Shown here one piece after another: positions 40,877-51,831 of a DNA stretch of 64,000 nt. Within the stretch, counting starts at the first letter, position 1; each line of letters begins with the position of its first letter. A program made the position numbers and the translations under genes. Source of the DNA: Staphylococcus edaphicus (GTDB taxonomy: Bacteria > Bacillota > Bacilli > Staphylococcales > Staphylococcaceae); assembly GCF_002614725.1 (NCBI RefSeq), contig NZ_MRZN01000011.1, positions 1 through 64,000 of the forward strand, written 5' to 3'. Under the pieces are notes generated by a model. That model was not told the DNA's origin, searched no databases, and saw nothing but the letters and a program-made list of their open reading frames with translations.

Positions 40877-41254
40877 GGTCATCATCTCCCTTTGTTTCAA
40901 ACAATTAAATTGTACTACTTGAATTATTATACAATGAAATTTATAAATAGAATAGTATTATTTTAGTAAAATGGTAAAAATAGCTTTTTGTAACAGTTAA
41001 TTAAACGCTTACAATAACGAAGTTTATTATTACACTTTATATAAGATATAATGATTTATTATACAGTGGTGAAATATATCTCACATGATTTACATATAGA
41101 AACAAATTCGTCCACATAGACATATGACTAACTAAATATAATAATAAGTAAAAATAAATGCTTTAATTTACTGTTATTGTTGAAAAACTTAGATTTTTCA
41201 ACGGAATTTTGGTACAATTTTGTAATGAATGAGTAAAAAGGAGGCTTTTATTTA
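40877..41254. other. divergent promoter region between putP and gatCAB
   Basis: An AT-rich 378-bp intergenic region with no ORF carrying a ribosome site. Near gatC it holds GTTGAAAAA / TTTTTCAAC (41179-41187, 41194-41202), then an extended -10 (TGG-TACAAT, 41210-41218) that probably drives gatCAB. Confidence 0.5.
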
Positions 41255-41557
41255 ATGGCTAAAGTTACACGAGAAGAAGTTGAACATATAGCAAATTTAG
41301 CAAGACTTCAAATTACTGAAGATGAAACGACTGAAATGCAAAACACATTGGAAAGTATTTTAAATTTTGCTAATCAAATAGATACAGCGGATACGAGTGA
41401 AATTGAACCAACATATCATGTATTAGATTTACAAAATGTATTACGTGAAGATAAAGCAATCGAGGGCATTCCTCAAGAGCTTGCATTAAAAAATGCTAAA
41501 GAAACGGAAGATGGGCAATTTAAAGTACCATCTATCATGAATGAGGAGGACGCTTAA
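41255..41557 (+). CDS. gatC: Asp/Glu-tRNA amidotransferase subunit C
   Basis: A 100-residue subunit that stabilises GatAB. It starts with the typical [15 protein letters not shown] helix and ends with the acidic GQFKVPSIM segment. AAAGGAGGC precedes the ATG. It is the first gene of gatCAB, whose product converts Glu-tRNA(Gln) to Gln-tRNA(Gln) in bacteria lacking GlnRS. Confidence 0.95.
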   Translation: MAKVTREEVEHIANLARLQITEDETTEMQNTLESILNFANQIDTADTSEIEPTYHVLDLQNVLREDKAIEGIPQELALKNAKETEDGQFKVPSIMNEEDA

Positions 41558-41558
41558 G

Positions 41559-43016
41559 ATGACCATCCGTTATGAATCTGTTGAGAATTTGATCAACTTA
41601 ATAAAAAATAAGGAAATTACACCATCAAAGGTTGTAAGTGATATTTATGATGCTATAGAAGAAACTGACCCAACTATCAAATCATTTCTTGCATTAGATA
41701 AAGAAAATGCGATTAAAAAAGCACAAGCATTAGATGAATTACAAGCTAAGGACCAAATGGAAGGGAAATTATTTGGTATTCCAATGGGGATAAAAGATAA
41801 CATCATTACTGAAGGCGTTGAAACAACATGCGCTAGTAAAATGTTAGAAGGCTTTGTGCCAATTTATGAATCTACTGTGATGAATAAATTACACAGTGAA
41901 CAAGCGGTACTTATCGGTAAATTAAATATGGATGAATTTGCAATGGGTGGTTCTACTGAAACTTCATATTTCAAAAAGACAGTAAATCCTTTTGACCATA
42001 CTGCTGTTCCAGGTGGCTCTTCAGGTGGTTCCGCTGCTGCAGTAGCAGCTGGATTGGTACCATTTAGTTTAGGTTCTGATACTGGTGGCTCAATTCGTCA
42101 ACCAGCAGCATATTGCGGTATCGTTGGACTGAAACCAACATACGGTCGTGTATCACGTTTCGGTCTAGTTGCCTTTGCGTCGTCATTGGATCAAATCGGA
42201 CCATTAACACGTACCGTTAAGGATAATGCATTAGTGTTAGAGGCAATTACTGGATTAGATGAAAATGATTCAACTAGTGCGCCAGTTGAAGAAGCTGACT
42301 ATACTTCAGAAATAGGTAAAGATATTCAAGGATTAAAAATTGCCTTACCAACTGAATACTTAGGTGAAGGTGTTTCCGACGAAGTAAAAGCATCTGTTAA
42401 AGAAGCAGTTGAAACGTTGAGAAGTCTTGGCGCGACAGTAGAAGAAGTATCGTTACCGAATACTAAGTACGGAATCCCGTCTTATTATGTCATCGCATCT
42501 TCTGAAGCATCATCTAACTTGTCTCGTTTTGATGGCATAAGATATGGTTATCATTCTCCAGAAGCCAATTCATTGGAAGAATTATATAAAATGTCGAGAA
42601 GTCAAGGCTTTGGTGAAGAAGTTAAACGCCGTATCTTCTTAGGAACGTTTGCATTAAGTTCAGGGTATTATGACGCATTTTATAAAAAATCACAAAAAGT
42701 TAGAACGTTAATTAAAGATGATTTCAATCGAATTTTTGAAAATTATGATGTTGTGGTTGGTCCAACAACACCTACAACAGCATTTAATTTAGGCGAAGAA
42801 ATAGATGATCCACTTACTATGTATGCGAATGACTTATTAACAACGCCAGTTAACTTAGCTGGTTTACCAGGTATTTCTGTTCCTTGTGGACAATCAAATG
42901 GGCGTCCAATTGGATTACAATTTATAGGCAAACCATTCGATGAAAAAACGTTGTATCGTGTCGCTTACCAATATGAAACAAAATTTAATTTTCATAATGA
43001 ATACGAAAAACTATAA
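41559..43016 (+). CDS. gatA: Asp/Glu-tRNA amidotransferase subunit A
   Basis: A 485-residue amidase-signature enzyme that releases ammonia from glutamine. The Ser-cis-Ser-Lys triad is visible: Lys79 in GIPMGIKD, with serines in [14 protein letters not shown] and [11 protein letters not shown] chose the ATG at 41559, preceded by GAGGAGGA, giving [11 protein letters not shown]. It lies one base after the gatC stop. Confidence 0.97.
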   Translation: MTIRYESVENLINLIKNKEITPSKVVSDIYDAIEETDPTIKSFLALDKENAIKKAQALDELQAKDQMEGKLFGIPMGIKDNIITEGVETTCASKMLEGFVPIYESTVMNKLHSEQAVLIGKLNMDEFAMGGSTETSYFKKTVNPFDHTAVPGGSSGGSAAAVAAGLVPFSLGSDTGGSIRQPAAYCGIVGLKPTYGRVSRFGLVAFASSLDQIGPLTRTVKDNALVLEAITGLDENDSTSAPVEEADYTSEIGKDIQGLKIALPTEYLGEGVSDEVKASVKEAVETLRSLGATVEEVSLPNTKYGIPSYYVIASSEASSNLSRFDGIRYGYHSPEANSLEELYKMSRSQGFGEEVKRRIFLGTFALSSGYYDAFYKKSQKVRTLIKDDFNRIFENYDVVVGPTTPTTAFNLGEEIDDPLTMYANDLLTTPVNLAGLPGISVPCGQSNGRPIGLQFIGKPFDEKTLYRVAYQYETKFNFHNEYEKL

Positions 43017-43028
43017 GGAGTGGAAATC

Positions 43029-44456
43029 ATGCATTTTGAAACAGTTATCGGACTAGAGGTCCACGTTGAGTTAAAAACAGATTCTAAAATGTTTTCTCCA
43101 GCACCAGCACATTTTGGAGCAAAACCAAACTCAAACACAAACGTTATTGATTTGGCATATCCAGGTGTATTGCCAGTTGTAAATAGACGTGCTGTTGATT
43201 GGGCTATGAGAGCATCGATGGCATTAAATATGGACATTGCTACGGAATCTAAATTTGATCGTAAAAACTATTTTTATCCAGATAATCCGAAAGCTTACCA
43301 AATCTCTCAATTTGATCAACCTATTGGTGAGAATGGTTATATAGATATAGAAGTTGATGGTGAAACAAAACGTATCGGTATTACGCGTTTACACATGGAA
43401 GAAGATGCTGGTAAATCTACACATAAAGATGGTTATTCTTTAGTTGATTTAAATAGACAAGGTACACCATTAATTGAAATTGTGTCTGAGCCAGATATTC
43501 GTTCTCCTCAAGAAGCGTATGCATATTTAGAAAAACTACGTTCAATTATTCAATATACAGGTGTTTCTGATTGTAAGATGGAAGAGGGTTCATTACGTTG
43601 TGATGCCAATATTTCATTACGCCCATATGGCCAAGAAGCATTTGGCACTAAAGCAGAACTTAAAAACTTAAACTCATTTACGTATGTTCGTAAAGGGCTT
43701 GAATATGAGGAAAAACGCCAAGAAGAAGAGTTATTAAATGGTGGCGAAATCTTACAAGAAACGCGTAGATTTGACGAATCAAATGGTAAGACGTTATTAA
43801 TGCGTATTAAAGAAGGATCTGACGATTACCGTTATTTCCCAGAACCAGATATCGTTCCTTTATATGTAGACGAAGCATGGAAAGAACGCGTTCGTCAAAC
43901 AATTCCAGAATTACCTGATGAAAGAAAAGAAAAATATGTGAATAAATATGGTTTACCTGCTTATGATGCACATGTATTGACACTTACAAAAGAAATGTCT
44001 GATTTCTTTGAAGGCGCTGTTGCTGAAGGTGCAGATGTTAAGTTGACATCAAACTGGTTAATGGGTGGTGTGAATGAATATTTAAATAAAAATCAAGTTG
44101 ATTTATTAGATACTAAGTTAACACCAGAAAATTTAGCGGGTATGATTAAATTAATAGAAGACGGTACAATGAGTAGTAAAATAGCTAAAAAGGTATTCCC
44201 AGAACTTGCTGAAAATGGTGGGGATGCCAAACAAATTATGGAAGATAAAGGCTTAGTACAGATATCTGACGAAGCAACGCTCCTTAAATTTGTAAATGAA
44301 GCATTAGATAATAATGAACAATCTATTGAAGATTATAAAAATGGTAAAGGCAAAGCGATGGGCTTCTTAGTTGGACAAATTATGAAAGCTTCAAAAGGTC
44401 AAGCTAATCCACAATTAGTCAATCAACTATTGAAACAAGAACTAGATAAGCGATAA
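43029..44456 (+). CDS. gatB: Asp/Glu-tRNA amidotransferase subunit B
   Basis: A 475-residue subunit that phosphorylates and amidates the tRNA-bound Glu/Asp. It begins [15 protein letters not shown], shows the [17 protein letters not shown] and YRYFPEPD motifs, and has a C-terminal YqeY-like tRNA-binding domain. The ATG at 43029 is supported by AAGGAGTGG and relatives' starts. Last gene of gatCAB. Confidence 0.97.
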   Translation: MHFETVIGLEVHVELKTDSKMFSPAPAHFGAKPNSNTNVIDLAYPGVLPVVNRRAVDWAMRASMALNMDIATESKFDRKNYFYPDNPKAYQISQFDQPIGENGYIDIEVDGETKRIGITRLHMEEDAGKSTHKDGYSLVDLNRQGTPLIEIVSEPDIRSPQEAYAYLEKLRSIIQYTGVSDCKMEEGSLRCDANISLRPYGQEAFGTKAELKNLNSFTYVRKGLEYEEKRQEEELLNGGEILQETRRFDESNGKTLLMRIKEGSDDYRYFPEPDIVPLYVDEAWKERVRQTIPELPDERKEKYVNKYGLPAYDAHVLTLTKEMSDFFEGAVAEGADVKLTSNWLMGGVNEYLNKNQVDLLDTKLTPENLAGMIKLIEDGTMSSKIAKKVFPELAENGGDAKQIMEDKGLVQISDEATLLKFVNEALDNNEQSIEDYKNGKGKAMGFLVGQIMKASKGQANPQLVNQLLKQELDKR

Positions 44457-44467
44457 ATTAAAATGCG

Positions 44468-44508
44468 AAAGACCCTGTAGATAAAATCATTCTACGGGGT
44501 CTTTTAAT
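44468..44508 (+). terminator. gatCAB terminator
   Basis: AAAGACCCTGTAGA / TCTACGGGGTCTTT with one G-U, then T-rich DNA. Confidence 0.9.
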
Positions 44509-44615
44509 TGCTATGAACAATAAATATTTTCTTTGTAATTTAATCTAAAATACTTTTAACATCTATGCAAATCATATAATATAGGTAATGAGTATAAGAA
44601 GTCGAGGGATAAATT

Positions 44616-45533
44616 ATGAGAAAAAGAGCAAGAATCATTTATAATCCAACATCTGGTAAGGAATTATTTAAACGTACATTACCAGATGTTTTAATAAAAT
44701 TAGAAAAAGCTGGATTTGAAACAAGTGCATATGCCACAGAAAAAGTTGGAGACGCAACTACCGAAGCCACACGTAGTTTAGAGCAAAATTACGATGTGCT
44801 CATTGCTGCTGGTGGGGATGGTACACTTAATGAAGTCATTAATGGTATTGCTGAAAAGCCCAATAGACCGAGTATAGGTATTATACCAATGGGCACTGTG
44901 AATGATTTTGGCCGTGCACTACATTTACCTTCAGATATTATGAGTGCGATAGATGTCATTGTAGAAGGTCATTTAACTCGCGTAGATATCGGCAAGATGA
45001 ACAGTCGTTATTTTATTAATTTAGCTGCGGGTGGACAGCTGACGCAAGTGTCATACGAAACGCCGAGTAAATTAAAGTCCATCGTTGGACCATTTGCATA
45101 TTATATCAAAGGCTTTGAAATGCTACCTCAGATGAAAGCAGTAGATATTCGTATTGAATACGATGATGAAGTATTTCAGGGAGAAGCGATGTTATTCCTA
45201 CTCGGACTTACGAACTCGATGGCAGGTTTTGAAAAGTTAGTGCCTGATGCTAAATTAGATGATGGTTATTTCACCTTAATTATCGTTGAAAAAGCTAATC
45301 TAGCTGAATTAGGACACATTATGACTTTAGCATCCAGAGGTGAACATACAAAGCATCCGAAAGTTCATTATAAAAAAGCTCAATCGATCAGTATCTCATC
45401 GTTTACAGACATGCAATTAAATGTAGATGGTGAATACGGTGGTAAACTACCAGGTAATTTCTTGAACTTGAAACAACATATCGAAGTTTTCACACCAAGT
45501 GATGTTAAAAATGAAGAAATTATAGAACAATAA
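44616..45533 (+). CDS. dagK: diacylglycerol kinase DagK (DgkB type)
   Basis: A 305-residue soluble lipid kinase that recycles diacylglycerol from lipoteichoic acid synthesis to phosphatidic acid. The nucleotide loop AAGGDGTLNEV (GGDGT at 66-70), IPMGTVNDFGRAL and the C-terminal QLNVDGEYGGKLP motif identify the family. The start ATG follows a weak GTCGAGGGAT. Single-gene unit with a strong terminator. Confidence 0.94.
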   Translation: MRKRARIIYNPTSGKELFKRTLPDVLIKLEKAGFETSAYATEKVGDATTEATRSLEQNYDVLIAAGGDGTLNEVINGIAEKPNRPSIGIIPMGTVNDFGRALHLPSDIMSAIDVIVEGHLTRVDIGKMNSRYFINLAAGGQLTQVSYETPSKLKSIVGPFAYYIKGFEMLPQMKAVDIRIEYDDEVFQGEAMLFLLGLTNSMAGFEKLVPDAKLDDGYFTLIIVEKANLAELGHIMTLASRGEHTKHPKVHYKKAQSISISSFTDMQLNVDGEYGGKLPGNFLNLKQHIEVFTPSDVKNEEIIEQ

Positions 45534-45566
45534 TAGAGAAGAATTTTTGAAACAGATTAAACTACG

Positions 45567-45606
45567 AGAGGTTAGGTCAGTCAACATAAATCCTAACCTC
45601 TTTTAA
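45567..45606 (+). terminator. dagK terminator
   Basis: AGAGGTTAGG / CCTAACCTCT, 10-bp perfect stem, followed by TTTTAA. Confidence 0.92.
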
Positions 45607-45620
45607 TATGGGGTGAAAAA

Positions 45621-46982
45621 ATGAATGCAATTCAAAAAAACGAATTAATTGAAGGAAAAGTTATAGACTTAACTCATGAAGGTCATGGTGTGGTGAAATT
45701 TGATCGATATCCAATTTTTGTACCCAATGCGTTAATTGATGAACTAATAACATTTAAAGTAATCAAGGTTAAAAAGAATTTTGCTATTGGCAAACTTATT
45801 GAAATAAAAGAAAAGAGTAATGACCGTATCGAACCGCCATGTGTATATTATTATAAATGTGGGGGATGTCAGTTGCAGCACATGACATACCAAGCGCAAC
45901 TAAATATGAAAAAAGAGCAAGTTGTTAACTTATTTAAACGTAAAGCAGGATTTAAAGATACACTCATTCATGACACGATAGGCATGGATGATCCTTGGTA
46001 TTACAGAAATAAATCTCAAATTCCAGTTGGAAAAAATAATGAAAATAAAGTTATAACTGGTTTCTATCGTCAACGTAGCCATGACATTATTGATATGGAT
46101 GAATGTTTGATACAAGATCAGATACATCAAGAAGTAATAAATAAATTAAAAGCGTGGTTTAATGAATTAAATATTAGTGTTTACAATGAACGTAAGAAAC
46201 AAGGTATGATGCGTCACGTCGTCATAAGAACAGGTCACCATTCTAGAGAGCTGATGGTTATTCTTGTAACAAATGGTACGAAATTTAAACAAGCTGATAT
46301 CTTAACAGAGCGATTACGCCAACATTTTCCTGATATTGTAAGTATTAAACAGAATATCAATGACACACATTCGAATGTCATTATGGGGCAGAAATCTTAC
46401 ACACTATATGGTAAAGACGAGATCATTGATATGTTATCTGATGTAACTTTTAAAATTAATGATCAATCATTTTACCAAATTAATTCGATTCAAACTGAAA
46501 AATTATATCAACGTGCGATTGACTATGCAGAATTACAAGGAGAAGAAACTGTGTTGGATACGTATTGTGGTATTGGCACAATTGGCCTATATATGGCGCC
46601 CAAAGCAAAACATGTCTATGGTGTAGAAGTTGTGCCAGAAGCTATTACTGATGCACAACAGAATGCGACTATAAACCAATTCAAAAATACTACTTTTGTC
46701 TGTGGTAAGGCTGAAGAAGTTATCTTAAAATGGAAAGCAGAAGGAATAAGACCAGATGTTGTAATGGTTGATCCGCCTAGAAAGGGCTGTGACGAAACAT
46801 TTTTGAAGACGTTACTAGAATTGAATCCTCAGAGAATTGTGTACATATCATGTAATCCATCAACGCAACAGCGTGATGCACAGTTATTAGCACAACAATA
46901 TCAATTAACTCAAATTACACCTGTAGATATGTTTCCACATACCACACATGTTGAAACAGTAGCACAATTTGAACGCTTGTAA
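45621..46982 (+). CDS. rlmD: 23S rRNA (uracil-5-)-methyltransferase, RlmCD/RlmD type
   Basis: A 453-residue TrmA-superfamily SAM methyltransferase. Order: N-terminal TRAM domain (about 1-65), iron-sulphur cysteines (Cys74, Cys80, Cys83, probably Cys162), a central RNA-binding part, and a Rossmann domain with DTYCGIGTIGLY and DPPRKGCD. The catalytic Cys411 lies in YISCNPSTQQRD. In Bacillus the single relative modifies two 23S sites (RlmCD), so the exact target set here is uncertain. GGGGTG precedes the ATG. Confidence 0.88.
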   Translation: MNAIQKNELIEGKVIDLTHEGHGVVKFDRYPIFVPNALIDELITFKVIKVKKNFAIGKLIEIKEKSNDRIEPPCVYYYKCGGCQLQHMTYQAQLNMKKEQVVNLFKRKAGFKDTLIHDTIGMDDPWYYRNKSQIPVGKNNENKVITGFYRQRSHDIIDMDECLIQDQIHQEVINKLKAWFNELNISVYNERKKQGMMRHVVIRTGHHSRELMVILVTNGTKFKQADILTERLRQHFPDIVSIKQNINDTHSNVIMGQKSYTLYGKDEIIDMLSDVTFKINDQSFYQINSIQTEKLYQRAIDYAELQGEETVLDTYCGIGTIGLYMAPKAKHVYGVEVVPEAITDAQQNATINQFKNTTFVCGKAEEVILKWKAEGIRPDVVMVDPPRKGCDETFLKTLLELNPQRIVYISCNPSTQQRDAQLLAQQYQLTQITPVDMFPHTTHVETVAQFERL

Positions 46983-47205
46983 TTCATTTTAGGAGTGACT
47001 GCAACTTTTAAAGGCATATGTCTTACAATATGTAGCTTGTGTAAAATGATTTAAAAATTTGTTTGTTAATTATTGCAGATTATTGCAAAATGAGTAAGTT
47101 TGTTAAAATTCAGTTACAAGCAACTAACTTTCGTTTAAACCCCTTTAATAGTGTAGATAATCGTTGTATACTCTAGGTAATAACAACTGACGTGGAGGGC
47201 GACTA

Positions 47206-47766
47206 ATGTTTAAAATTGATTTGTTTTCTCATAAGAAAGCAGTTGAGGGATTTATTTTATTTCAATTTACAATTGTGATGATTAGCATCTTGATAGCTTA
47301 CAAATTAGCATATTCATTGACTCATATTATAGAACAGAACATCGTTTTTAATATGATATTTGGTCTAATTGGTTTTGCCGTTGTGTATTTCTTACACGAA
47401 TTTATTCATAATATTATGTTCCGAGTAATGGCGAAAGGTAATAAGCCTGAGTATCGTATTAAAAGAGGTTTAATTACGACTCATATGCCAAATGTTTATT
47501 TTAAAAAATGGCAATACATCACCATTATGTTAGCCCCGTTAGTGATCATCACAAGTGTATTATTAATTGTATTTTCATTTTTTGCTTATTCATCTATTAT
47601 TTTTATTGCATGTTTTCACCTAGGATATTGTGTAATGGATATGTATTTTCTTACAGGTGTGTTTAATAAGCACGTCCAACTCATTGAAGATACGGATGAA
47701 GGTATCAAATATTACACGAAAGCGCCAGCCCCTGTTCACGAATTTCAAGCAGAAATTAAATCATAA
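47206..47766 (+). CDS. DUF3267 membrane protein with HExxH motif
   Basis: A 186-residue polytopic protein. The second helix contains FLHEFIHNIMF, an HExxH zinc-protease-like motif. A basic loop (YRIKRGLITTHMPNVYFKKWQYI) and two further helices follow. The pattern matches DUF3267 proteins, thought to be metalloprotease-like, with no proven substrate. GGAGGGCGAC precedes the ATG. Confidence 0.8.
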   Translation: MFKIDLFSHKKAVEGFILFQFTIVMISILIAYKLAYSLTHIIEQNIVFNMIFGLIGFAVVYFLHEFIHNIMFRVMAKGNKPEYRIKRGLITTHMPNVYFKKWQYITIMLAPLVIITSVLLIVFSFFAYSSIIFIACFHLGYCVMDMYFLTGVFNKHVQLIEDTDEGIKYYTKAPAPVHEFQAEIKS

Positions 47767-47785
47767 GTACAACTATAACCTTGGT

Positions 47786-47866
47786 AAGGATCAGCTACTT
47801 TTGAGCAAGAGATAATTTGGACAATACATTCAAATTATTCTATGCGCATAGGTACTGGTCTTTTTT
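47786..47866 (+). terminator. extended structured terminator upstream of dinB
   Basis: Outer stem AAGGATCAG(c)TAC pairs with GTACTGGTCTTT (with wobbles). An inner stem ATAATTTG / CAAATTAT stands within the loop. It ends in six T. It terminates the DUF3267 gene, or acts as a leader structure for dinB if transcription starts upstream. Confidence 0.6.
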
Positions 47867-47960
47867 ATTGAGCAAATTATAAGAAAAATAACTATCTAAA
47901 ATGTAAGATAAGAGCAACGCAATTAAAAATAAAAGTTGTTTTTTAAAGGAGGTGAGGGCA

Positions 47961-49031
47961 TTGTCAGAAAGAAGAATTGTTCATATAGATATGGACTACT
48001 TTTTCGCACAAGTAGAAATGAGAGATAATCCTAAATTAAAAGGAAAGCCGGTCATTGTTGGTGGAAAAGCAAGTGGCAGAGGTGTTGTATCCACTGCATC
48101 GTATGAGGCGAGAAAATATGGTGTGCATTCTGCGATGCCCACAGCTCAAGCGCATAAACTATGTCCTAACGGTTACTACGTTACGCCAAGATTCGAAGCT
48201 TATAAAGCTGCATCAGAAAAGATAATGAAAATATTTAAGAGCTATACAGATGTGGTAGAACCACTATCATTGGATGAAGCATACTTGGATATTACGCATC
48301 TTGTTAGATCAGATTTACCTGCCTCTCGAATTGCACAATATATCAGAAGAGACATTTATGAAGCAACGATGCTAACCTCATCAGCAGGTGTTTCTTATAA
48401 CAAATTTTTAGCTAAATTAGCAAGTGGCATGAATAAGCCAAATGGCCTAACTGTCATTGATTATAAAAATGTGCACAATATTTTAATGGAATTAGATATT
48501 GGAGATTTTCCTGGCATAGGTAAAGCATCAAAACAAAAAATGCATCAAGAAGGTATATTTAATGGTCAGGATTTATATAATCAAAGTGAACGAGAACTTA
48601 TTAGATTGTTTGGAAAACGTGGGCATGGTCTATACAATAAGGCACGAGGAATAGATTATAATCCGGTAAAGCCAACTAGAATTAGAAAGTCTGTTGGTAC
48701 AGAACGTACATTTGCTACAGATATGAATGATGACGAAGCAATATTACAAAAAATTTGGGAATTAAGTAATAAAACTGCAGAGAGGCTGGCAAAGTTACAA
48801 AAGTCAGGTAAAACCGTAACGGTTAAAATTAAGACATTTAAATTTGAATCATTATCAAAGCAACGCAGCTTAAGAGACCCGATTCGTTCAGAAACTGATA
48901 TATACAATAATGCTTATAGTTTATATACAGAATTAAAAGATCCAGAAATACCTATTCGACTTGTAGGTGTGACAGTGGGGAACCTCGAAAAATCTACGTA
49001 TGAAAATATGACGATATATGATTATATTTAA
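47961..49031 (+). CDS. dinB: DNA polymerase IV (DinB, Y family)
   Basis: A 356-residue translesion polymerase. Catalytic acidic residues: Asp10 (HIDMDYFF) and the [11 protein letters not shown] motif. [10 protein letters not shown] and [13 protein letters not shown] (helix-hairpin-helix) follow, with a little-finger domain at the C-terminus. I chose TTG at 47961 ([11 protein letters not shown]) because AAAGGAGGTGA lies 5-6 bases upstream; an in-frame GTG at 47952 falls inside that site. No LexA box is visible upstream. There is no obvious C-terminal beta-clamp peptide beyond the extreme end. Confidence 0.93.
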   Translation: MSERRIVHIDMDYFFAQVEMRDNPKLKGKPVIVGGKASGRGVVSTASYEARKYGVHSAMPTAQAHKLCPNGYYVTPRFEAYKAASEKIMKIFKSYTDVVEPLSLDEAYLDITHLVRSDLPASRIAQYIRRDIYEATMLTSSAGVSYNKFLAKLASGMNKPNGLTVIDYKNVHNILMELDIGDFPGIGKASKQKMHQEGIFNGQDLYNQSERELIRLFGKRGHGLYNKARGIDYNPVKPTRIRKSVGTERTFATDMNDDEAILQKIWELSNKTAERLAKLQKSGKTVTVKIKTFKFESLSKQRSLRDPIRSETDIYNNAYSLYTELKDPEIPIRLVGVTVGNLEKSTYENMTIYDYI

Positions 49032-49098
49032 TTTTGATAAATGATTGTTTATCATTCCTGAACATATTTTATTTATATTTTAATTAAGTTCACTGTAC

Positions 49099-49653
49099 TT
49101 AGTCTTTATCTTTTAAAGCTTTGCCATAAATATTCAGCATACTAGTTAAATCATTATAATGCTTTAAAAGACGGAATGTTATCATAGCACATGCTTTTGC
49201 ATCATTTAGTGCGTCGTGATGTCCATGGAAATCTAAATTATAATATTGCATCATATAATTTAAACCATATCGGTGATGATTTACTGTCCTTTTTGCAAGT
49301 TGTAATGAGCAAAAATAAGTCATATCTGGAGTATCAAAACCAAAGGCTTTGATACTCTCGTGCAACACGCTCATATCAAATGCTGCATTATGTGCAACAA
49401 CAGGTAAGTTACCTATAAATTGCATCATGTAAGGGAAAACTGTTTGAAATGTAGGGGCTTCTGCTACTTCATCAGGATGAATACCGTGGACAGCGATATT
49501 TTGTTGAGAGAAATAATCATTGGGATTAACGAGTGTATAGAAAGATTCTGTAATTTGATGATTCACCACTTTAACCATACCGACAGAACATATGCTTGTC
49601 CGTTTACCATTTGCAGTTTCAAAATCTAAAGCTATAAATGCATCGTGATTCAT
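49099..49653 (-). CDS. DnaQ-like DEDDh 3'-5' exonuclease
   Basis: A 184-residue stand-alone exonuclease of the PolC/epsilon type. Exo I is ALDFETANG, Exo II is VAHNAAFDMSVL, and Exo III is GHHDALNDAKA, where the His precedes the final Asp. It probably trims DNA or RNA 3' ends in repair. No polymerase domain is attached. GGAACC is the only weak ribosome site before the ATG. Convergent with dinB. Confidence 0.87.
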   Translation of the reverse strand: MNHDAFIALDFETANGKRTSICSVGMVKVVNHQITESFYTLVNPNDYFSQQNIAVHGIHPDEVAEAPTFQTVFPYMMQFIGNLPVVAHNAAFDMSVLHESIKAFGFDTPDMTYFCSLQLAKRTVNHHRYGLNYMMQYYNLDFHGHHDALNDAKACAMITFRLLKHYNDLTSMLNIYGKALKDKD

Positions 49654-49753
49654 GAAGCAAGGTTCCTTTCTATAATTGAATATGTAATGACTTTATAGAA
49701 TAAATCAAAACGAGTCAAGTTTATAAAATTAAATTTAGGTAATAAAATATAGC

Positions 49754-49793
49754 AAAAAACTCACACCATCATCATTGATGGTGTGAGTTTTTT
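49754..49793. terminator. ftnA terminator
   Basis: AAAAAACTCACACCATCA / TGATGGTGTGAGTTTTTT, 18-bp perfect stem with T runs on both strands. Confidence 0.95.
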
Positions 49794-49838
49794 CATACAA
49801 GCTGTTCAACTATAAAATTCTAGTAGGATACAGATTAA

Positions 49839-50342
49839 TTATTCAGTTTCATCAAATGAACGCGCAGCTAATTCTTTTTCGTACAGATACAGTGTATTGC
49901 TATCGTCACCAATGCGATTTAAGTAATCAATATGCGTATCAAACATAGCTTCTTCCTCAACTTGTTCATCTAAGAACCAATTTAAAAATGAAATAGTTGC
50001 GTAATCTTTATCTTTATTAGCTAAATCTGATAGATTATAGAATCTACGTGTAACGTCTTGTTCTTGTGCTAAACCGTCTTTAAAAGTTTCTAAAATGCTA
50101 TTGAATTCTGTTTTAGGAGCAGGGATTGTTTTGAATAAAGCATGCTCACCGCGATCATTAATATAATCATATATTTTTTTGCCGTGAAATCTTTCTTCTT
50201 TTGCTTGTTGAATATAAAAGTTAGCAAATCCTTCGTAAGAATTGTCATCACAATAAGCAGCCATCGCCATGTATGCGTGAGCAGCATAATATTCATGATT
50301 CATTTGTTCATTTAAAGCATTTAGTAATTCTTTGTTTAACAT
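49839..50342 (-). CDS. ftnA: ferritin FtnA
   Basis: A 167-residue four-helix ferritin that oxidises and stores iron in a 24-subunit shell. Ferroxidase ligands appear as [14 protein letters not shown] and KEERFHG in helices A-B, and [10 protein letters not shown] in the third helix. The tail is acidic. AGGAGGCTA precedes the ATG. I see no clear Fur or PerR box by eye, although regulation by one of them is known in staphylococci. Confidence 0.96.
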   Translation of the reverse strand: MLNKELLNALNEQMNHEYYAAHAYMAMAAYCDDNSYEGFANFYIQQAKEERFHGKKIYDYINDRGEHALFKTIPAPKTEFNSILETFKDGLAQEQDVTRRFYNLSDLANKDKDYATISFLNWFLDEQVEEEAMFDTHIDYLNRIGDDSNTLYLYEKELAARSFDETE

Positions 50343-50511
50343 AAGAAAATAGCCTCCTGTATCTTTTTGTTTATTATATCAAAACTAAACTTAGTAGTAA
50401 ATTATAGGCTATTTACATTGAAAAAGACTTGTTAAATTCGAATTGAGAATTGTTTGGAATACAACATAATCATGTTATAATATTTGAGTGATATAGTAGA
50501 GGAGGATCTAA

Positions 50512-51831
50512 ATGAGACATTGGACTGCAACCCACTTAGCAAAATTGGCAAGACAAGCAAGTAAAGCTGCTGGTAAGAAAGGTACAGACTTACCAGGCCA
50601 AGTAGCTAGAAAAGTGGATAAAAATATATTGAGAAAATTAGCATCGCAAGTAGATGAGATTGTATTTATAAGTGGTACAAATGGGAAAACAACTACTTCA
50701 AATCTAGTTGGTCATACATTAAAAGTAAATGATATAGAAATCATACATAATAATGAAGGTGCAAATATGGCTGCAGGTATTACATCTGCTTTCATTTTGC
50801 AAAACAATAACAATACAAAAATCGCAGTCATTGAAATCGATGAGGGATCTATTCCGAGAGTACTTAATGAAGTAACACCAACCATGATGGTAGTTACGAA
50901 TTTCTTCCGAGACCAAATGGACCGTTTTGGTGAGATAGATATTATGGTTAATAACATTGCTAATGCGATAAATAATAAGGGGATTAAGTTATTATTGAAT
51001 GCAGATGATCCTTTTGTGAGTAGACTGAAAATTGCTAGCGATTCAGTCGTTTATTATGGGATGAAAGCACATGCACATGAGTTTGAGCAAAGTACTATGA
51101 ATGAAAGCCGTTATTGTCCAAATTGTGGTCGTCTGCTCCATTATGATTATATTCAATATAACCAAATAGGTCATTATCATTGTGAATGTGGGTTTAAACG
51201 TGAGAATACAAGATATGAAGTAACTTCATTTACGTTAACGCCATTTATTAATCTAGATATTGGCTCAACTACTTTTAATATGAAAATTGCTGGTGACTTT
51301 AATGCATATAATGCGATTGCTGCATATTCTGTATTAAAAGAATTGGGTTTGAATGATGAGAAAATTAGAAAAGGATTTGAAACCTATACATCTGATAATG
51401 GACGTATGCAATACTTTAAAAAAGATAGTAAGGAAGCCATGATAAATTTAGCAAAAAATCCTGCAGGTATGAATGCAAGCCTCTCAGTGGGTGAACAATT
51501 AAGTGGCAGCAAAGTTTATCTTATGAGTTTAAATGATAATGCAGCAGATGGTAGAGATACGTCATGGATATATGATGCGGATTTTGAAAAATTAACTAGA
51601 CAGCAGATTGAGGCAATCATTGTCACAGGAACAAGAGCAGAAGAACTTCAGTTAAGGTTGAAATTGGCAGGTATTACCGTGCCGGTTTTGTTAGAGCGTG
51701 ATATATATAAAGCAACAGCTAAATCCATGGAGTATAAAGAAAGCTTTACTGTAGCAATTCCAAATTATACTTCGCTCGCTCCTATGTTAGAACAATTAAA
51801 CCACTCTTTTGAGGAGGCCAAAGCGAAATGA
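50512..51831 (+). CDS. murT: lipid II isoglutaminyl synthase ligase subunit MurT
   Basis: A 439-residue Mur-ligase-like protein. The ATP loop is [10 protein letters not shown] Cys4 zinc-ribbon insertion (CPNCGRLL ... CECG, about residues 202-226) is characteristic of MurT, as is the C-terminal DUF1727 region. With GatD it amidates the D-Glu of lipid II, needed for cross-linking and beta-lactam resistance. The promoter TTGGAA-N16-TATAAT (about 50453-50480) and GAGGAGGAT precede the ATG. It overlaps gatD by 4 bp. Confidence 0.95.
   Translation: MRHWTATHLAKLARQASKAAGKKGTDLPGQVARKVDKNILRKLASQVDEIVFISGTNGKTTTSNLVGHTLKVNDIEIIHNNEGANMAAGITSAFILQNNNNTKIAVIEIDEGSIPRVLNEVTPTMMVVTNFFRDQMDRFGEIDIMVNNIANAINNKGIKLLLNADDPFVSRLKIASDSVVYYGMKAHAHEFEQSTMNESRYCPNCGRLLHYDYIQYNQIGHYHCECGFKRENTRYEVTSFTLTPFINLDIGSTTFNMKIAGDFNAYNAIAAYSVLKELGLNDEKIRKGFETYTSDNGRMQYFKKDSKEAMINLAKNPAGMNASLSVGEQLSGSKVYLMSLNDNAADGRDTSWIYDADFEKLTRQQIEAIIVTGTRAEELQLRLKLAGITVPVLLERDIYKATAKSMEYKESFTVAIPNYTSLAPMLEQLNHSFEEAKAK

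Noticed and set aside
47900..47960. LexA operator for dinB
   Set aside because: No GAAC-N4-GTTC sequence is present in the upstream region.
50360..50410. PerR or Fur box upstream of ftnA
   Set aside because: Only partial similarity to TTATAATTATTATAA (one good half-site), so I do not call it.
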